The notes below the pieces were generated by a model, which worked only from the letters and a program-made list of their open reading frames with translations, was not told where the DNA came from and searched no databases. From Prolixibacter sp. NT017 (GTDB taxonomy: Bacteria; Bacteroidota; Bacteroidia; Bacteroidales; Prolixibacteraceae): a stretch of DNA of 64,000 nt. The stretch spans positions 682,001 to 746,000 of the forward strand of contig NZ_BLAV01000001.1 in the NCBI RefSeq assembly GCF_009617875.1, written 5' to 3'. The stretch's first letter is position 1, and each line of letters starts with the position of its first letter. Positions 60,649-64,000 of the stretch are shown one piece after another. The position numbers and the translations under genes were made by a program.

Positions 60649-60680
60649 TTTTGTTTTTGAAATCCGGTTGTAAATCAAGG

Positions 60681-62702
60681 TTACCGGGCGGGAGTAAAAC
60701 GGATGGCAGCACCTCCGCCGGGGGCTAAGTTCAGGCGTAATGTGGTACGACGGTTGACTTCCTTTTTAGTAATCTCAATGGATACCGGGTTGTTGCTGTA
60801 GTTGGCCTGTGGGCCGTCGAGGTACATCTCGGCCGTGTATTTTCTTCCCTTTGCCAGGAAACTCAGCGGGACTTCAATCTTTCGCGGGTCTTCATCCGTA
60901 ATAGCTCCCAGGTACCAATCGCGGCTGTTCCGGTCTTTCCGGATAACCGTAACATAATCGCCAATTTCACCATTAATAGCTTTGGAATATTCCCAATCGA
61001 CGGGAACATCGTGAATGAACTGAAAGGCCGGGTGCCCCTGGTAATTTTCGGGTAAATCGGGAACCATTTGCAGTGGACTGTAGAGTACAACATAAAGTGC
61101 CAATTGCTTGGCCAGTGTGGTATTGACCTGGTTGTGCGGCTTGTCTTTCAGCGTAAGTTCAAAAATACCAGGTGTAAAGTCCATCGGGCCAGCCAGCAAG
61201 CGGGTAAAAGGCAGAATGGTGGTGTGTTCCGGCGGATTCCCTCCATCTTCGCTCCAGGCATTATATTCCTGTCCGCGGGCCCCTTCTCCCGACATAAGAT
61301 TGGGATAGGTTCGCCGCAAACCAGTAGGGATGATGGGCTCATGAACATCGAGCATGATGTGCCGTTTGGCTGCTTCCTGAACCATATGTAAATAATGATT
61401 GACCATGAACTGCCCGTGATGCCACTCTTTTCCATTTACGCGCGAACCAACATAACCGGTTTTCACATAATGGACACCGTATTTCTGATAGAAGTTGAAA
61501 GCAGAATCGAGTTGCTGTTCGTAATTGGCTACATCGGCACCTGTTTCGTTGTGACCGATTAGTTGTACACCCTTTTTGCGCGCGTAGTCGGTTATTTTTT
61601 TGATGTCGAAATCGGGATAAGGCTTGGTGAAACTGAATTTCCAGTCTTCCCAGCCTTGGTTCCAACCTTCGACGAGCACTGCCCCAATGCCGGCCTTCGC
61701 GGCAAAGTCGATGTACTTCATCACATTTTGCGTGTTAGCTCCATGTGTGGGAGAGTACTGCCAGGTTTCTTTTCCGAGGTGCAACGACCACCAGATTCCT
61801 ACAAATTTTGTTGGTTTTATCCAGGAAACATCTCCCAGTTGATTCGGCTCATTCAGGTTGAGGAGCATTCGTGAATTCATCAATCCGGCGGCGGTTGAGG
61901 AAACCAGAACGGTCCGCCAGGGAGTAACCCGGGGAGCTGATGTTTTTACTTTCACACCATCGGACCACGGCACCAGATCGCAACGCAGTTTATTATTTCC
62001 CGAATGATATAATGACATGGAAGCATAATCGACCAGTGCAGCTTCATGTATACTGATATAGTTTCCGCTTTTGGTTTCCAGCGTAAGCGGTGTACAAACA
62101 GTATCTGTTAATTCTGAAAGAGGATGGCTGGTGTAAAGATACTCGTAACGGTTGTCGCCATATGCCGGAATCGACCAGGCAGTGTGGTCGCCGCTGAAGG
62201 CGAACCCTGTCACTTCGTTGGATATTTCGAAATCTTTCAGGTTTTCTTGCCCCGGGAACTCGTAACGGAAAGCAAAGCCTTCGTTGTACACTCTGAATAT
62301 AATGTTCATTTTCCGGTGCAAACCATGCTGTTCTTTCAGTTCAATCTTTAACTCACGGTAGTTGTTCCGAATCTCCTTTTGCTCACCCCAGGGCTGTGTC
62401 CAGGTTTGGTCGACCTGATCGCGGTCGAACCGGGTGGCAACGAAATCATCGAGTAGATTGGGAGCGCCTTTTAATTCGAAGCCCAGTTGCGATTTATAGA
62501 ATAGTGGTTTTTCGCCCAGTTTGGCCGAATAGAAGGGTTTTCCTTCGTGGTCGAGATAGAAGGTCACGTTCAGTGTTTCGTCGGGAGAGACGACTGTTCG
62601 GGAAGTGGTTGGGTTTTCCTCGCAGCGACTTAAAATGAATATGGCAGCGATGATGAGAAATACGGTACTGATGGCGGGAAATATGTTTGGGTATTTTTTC
62701 AT
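60681..62702 (-). CDS. Glycoside hydrolase family 97, probable inverting alpha-glucosidase
   Basis: Protein of 673 residues with a lipoprotein-like signal (LIIAAIFILSRC). The N-terminal super-sandwich (about 35-280, SPDETLNVTFYLDHEGKPFYS) is followed by a (beta/alpha)8 barrel (VGIWWSLHLG, GAVLVEGWNQGWEDW, QLIGHNETGADVANYE, HYVKTGYVG) and a C-terminal beta domain. HIMLDVHEPIIPTGLRRTYPN and GEGARGQEY keep the glutamates of the inverting GH97a/SusB type rather than the Asp nucleophile of retaining GH97b. It is a single gene. Confidence 0.93.
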   Translation of the reverse strand: MKKYPNIFPAISTVFLIIAAIFILSRCEENPTTSRTVVSPDETLNVTFYLDHEGKPFYSAKLGEKPLFYKSQLGFELKGAPNLLDDFVATRFDRDQVDQTWTQPWGEQKEIRNNYRELKIELKEQHGLHRKMNIIFRVYNEGFAFRYEFPGQENLKDFEISNEVTGFAFSGDHTAWSIPAYGDNRYEYLYTSHPLSELTDTVCTPLTLETKSGNYISIHEAALVDYASMSLYHSGNNKLRCDLVPWSDGVKVKTSAPRVTPWRTVLVSSTAAGLMNSRMLLNLNEPNQLGDVSWIKPTKFVGIWWSLHLGKETWQYSPTHGANTQNVMKYIDFAAKAGIGAVLVEGWNQGWEDWKFSFTKPYPDFDIKKITDYARKKGVQLIGHNETGADVANYEQQLDSAFNFYQKYGVHYVKTGYVGSRVNGKEWHHGQFMVNHYLHMVQEAAKRHIMLDVHEPIIPTGLRRTYPNLMSGEGARGQEYNAWSEDGGNPPEHTTILPFTRLLAGPMDFTPGIFELTLKDKPHNQVNTTLAKQLALYVVLYSPLQMVPDLPENYQGHPAFQFIHDVPVDWEYSKAINGEIGDYVTVIRKDRNSRDWYLGAITDEDPRKIEVPLSFLAKGRKYTAEMYLDGPQANYSNNPVSIEITKKEVNRRTTLRLNLAPGGGAAIRFTPAR

Positions 62703-62941
62703 ATGTCTGTTAGATTAGGCTACGTTTATTAGTACAAATAATTTACTGAAAAAGTTTGAAACGGCCTCAGTGATTTTGATTTGATACTTTAGTTAAAGCT
62801 ATCGGAAACGACACGGGGAATGGAATTTGCGCTGGCGTTATGATTCCTGTTCAACGAAAAATGCTTTTCTTTACGCCGGACAGATAGCTTTAGAATTTCC
62901 GGGCGAATCCTTACATTTGAACTGCTAAAACCATTGATGCA

Positions 62942-64000
62942 TTGAAAAAGACGACACAACAACATATCATCGGATTATTTGAGAAAACGTTTGGCGAGAA
63001 AGTAACGGATATCGAGGTATTGCCACCTTCCGGTTCCTATCGGGAATATTGCCGGTTGGTTTCGGACAAACGTAACGTGATTGGTGCCTGGAATGAAGAC
63101 GATAAAGAAAACCGGGCGTTTATCGAATTTTCGAAAGCGTTGCGGACAAGTGGTATCAATGCGCCGGAGATATACAGCGAGGAAACCGAAAAGCATATTT
63201 ATCTGCAGCAGGATTTGGGGAATACCACCTTGTTCCAGTTTCTGAGTGATGTTCGTGAAAAAGATGGTTTTTCGGAGAAGATAGTCGATGTGTACCGCAA
63301 GGTGGTGTCGCAGTTGCCAAAAGTACAGATTGAGGCCGGGAAGAATATCGATTATAGCTATTGTTATCCGCGCGATGCATTCGATCGGCAATCGATGATG
63401 TGGGACCTGAACTACTTCAAGTATTATTTTCTGAAGTTGGCCAAGATTTCGTTCGACGAACAATCGCTGGAGGACGATTTTCAGCGTTTCACCGATTATT
63501 TGCTGGAGGTTGAAAGAGACTTTTTCCTCTATCGCGATTTCCAAAGTCGCAACGTGATGTTGATGGACGGCGAACCCTGGTTCATCGATTACCAGGGAGG
63601 ACGAAAAGGAGCGTTGCAATACGATTTGGCATCATTGCTGTATGATTCGAAAGCCGACATTCCGCAACCGGTTCGAGATGAGTTACTGGAAGCATATCTC
63701 GATGAATTAGAAAAATATCATCCGGTTAACCGGAAAGATTTCCGTGAATATTTCTACGGCTACGTTTTGATTCGTATGATGCAGTCGATGGGGGCGTATG
63801 GATTCCGTGGATTTTATGAAAAGAAAGAGCACTTCCTGAAGAGTATCCCGTATGCGTTGGAGAACCTGGTGATTGTGCTCGATAAATTTTCGTTCCCAAT
63901 TGAGTTGCCGGAACTGGAAAAGGTTCTCCGTTCGTTGCCGGAATCAGAAACACTGAAGAAGATTGCGTCGAAGCAGGATGAAATGACGGTTCGGATTACC
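62942..64000 (+). CDS. Phosphotransferase (AmgK/APH-like), partial, probably fused to a RapZ-C domain
   Basis: The frame is open from a TTG at 62942 to the window end (353 codons); no ATG is available near the family N-terminus (LKKTTQQHIIGLFEKTFGEK). It is an APH-fold kinase: IYLQQDLGNTTLFQFL is the hinge, FFLYRDFQSRNVMLMDGEPW is the Brenner-type HxDxxxxN loop with His replaced by Tyr-Arg-Asp, and FIDYQGGRKGALQYDLASLLYD carries the metal Asp. It is related to the anomeric sugar kinases COG3178/AmgK. The last residues (LKKIASKQDEMTVRIT) look like the junction to a RapZ C-terminal domain common in Bacteroidota; that part lies outside. Confidence 0.8.
   Translation, partial: MKKTTQQHIIGLFEKTFGEKVTDIEVLPPSGSYREYCRLVSDKRNVIGAWNEDDKENRAFIEFSKALRTSGINAPEIYSEETEKHIYLQQDLGNTTLFQFLSDVREKDGFSEKIVDVYRKVVSQLPKVQIEAGKNIDYSYCYPRDAFDRQSMMWDLNYFKYYFLKLAKISFDEQSLEDDFQRFTDYLLEVERDFFLYRDFQSRNVMLMDGEPWFIDYQGGRKGALQYDLASLLYDSKADIPQPVRDELLEAYLDELEKYHPVNRKDFREYFYGYVLIRMMQSMGAYGFRGFYEKKEHFLKSIPYALENLVIVLDKFSFPIELPELEKVLRSLPESETLKKIASKQDEMTVRIT

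Overview
The window looks like a chromosomal segment of a Bacteroidota bacterium, probably of the Marinilabiliales/Prolixibacteraceae type (inference). The signs are a SusC/SusD pair, an UpxY-type NusG paralogue heading a surface-polysaccharide operon, GH97 and sialate-esterase glycan enzymes, Bacteroidota-style promoters (TAnnTTTG) with few Shine-Dalgarno sequences, and a flexixanthin-type carotenoid cluster. No rRNA, tRNA, CRISPR array or classical insertion sequence was seen.

Region 1-14.4 kb (all minus strand) is the start of an exopolysaccharide/capsule locus. It runs upxY, an SLBB export protein, a Wzz-like chain-length protein, a UDP-glucose dehydrogenase and the pseudaminic-acid genes pseB-pseC-pseF-pseG, and continues past base 1. 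Between the export genes and ugd lie two HEPN/MNT toxin-antitoxin pairs (one toxin has a nonsense codon), a winged-helix/MNT-like regulator, and two copies of a GxxExxY (PDDEXK_3 nuclease-like) gene, one broken. The gaps are packed with short word-like dispersed repeats. These abut the GxxExxY start and stop codons and have also entered the ugd reading frame. I did not notice these words in the remaining 50 kb.

Region 14.4-28.3 kb holds a SusC-SusD-lipoprotein operon (plus), an outer-membrane protein, an SpmA/SpmB-type membrane protein, kdsA, rarA and a large TPR protein. Region 28.3-38.1 kb holds tag, a conserved unknown and a divergent carotenoid cluster: crtI-crtB-crtYcd on plus, and crtD-cruF-crtW-acyltransferase-glycosyltransferase-TPR on minus. 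Together these predict an acylated glycoside of a deoxyflexixanthin-like monocyclic ketocarotenoid.

Region 38.2-48.5 kb contains the most striking candidate system. A sigma-54-type response regulator and histidine kinase are divergent from a MacB-like ABC transporter and lie close to two small secreted proteins with W-M-x4-Y-W repeats. Upstream of all three minus-strand units is the same architecture: a tandem pair of 16-bp sites (consensus near TGTnCGAATnCGnACA, 21-22 bp apart), followed 53-94 bp downstream by a TGGCAC -24 element. This predicts one small regulon.

Region 48.5-64 kb has a CE2-like esterase, a tyrosine-recombinase-like protein without catalytic residues, a sialate O-acetylesterase and a PhzF protein. 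It then has an AmmeMemoRadiSam cluster (frameshifted AmrS, a membrane spermidine-synthase-like protein, a secreted MEMO-AMMECR1 fusion), a creatininase-family protein, a DsrE-like protein, a GH97 glucosidase and a partial phosphotransferase.
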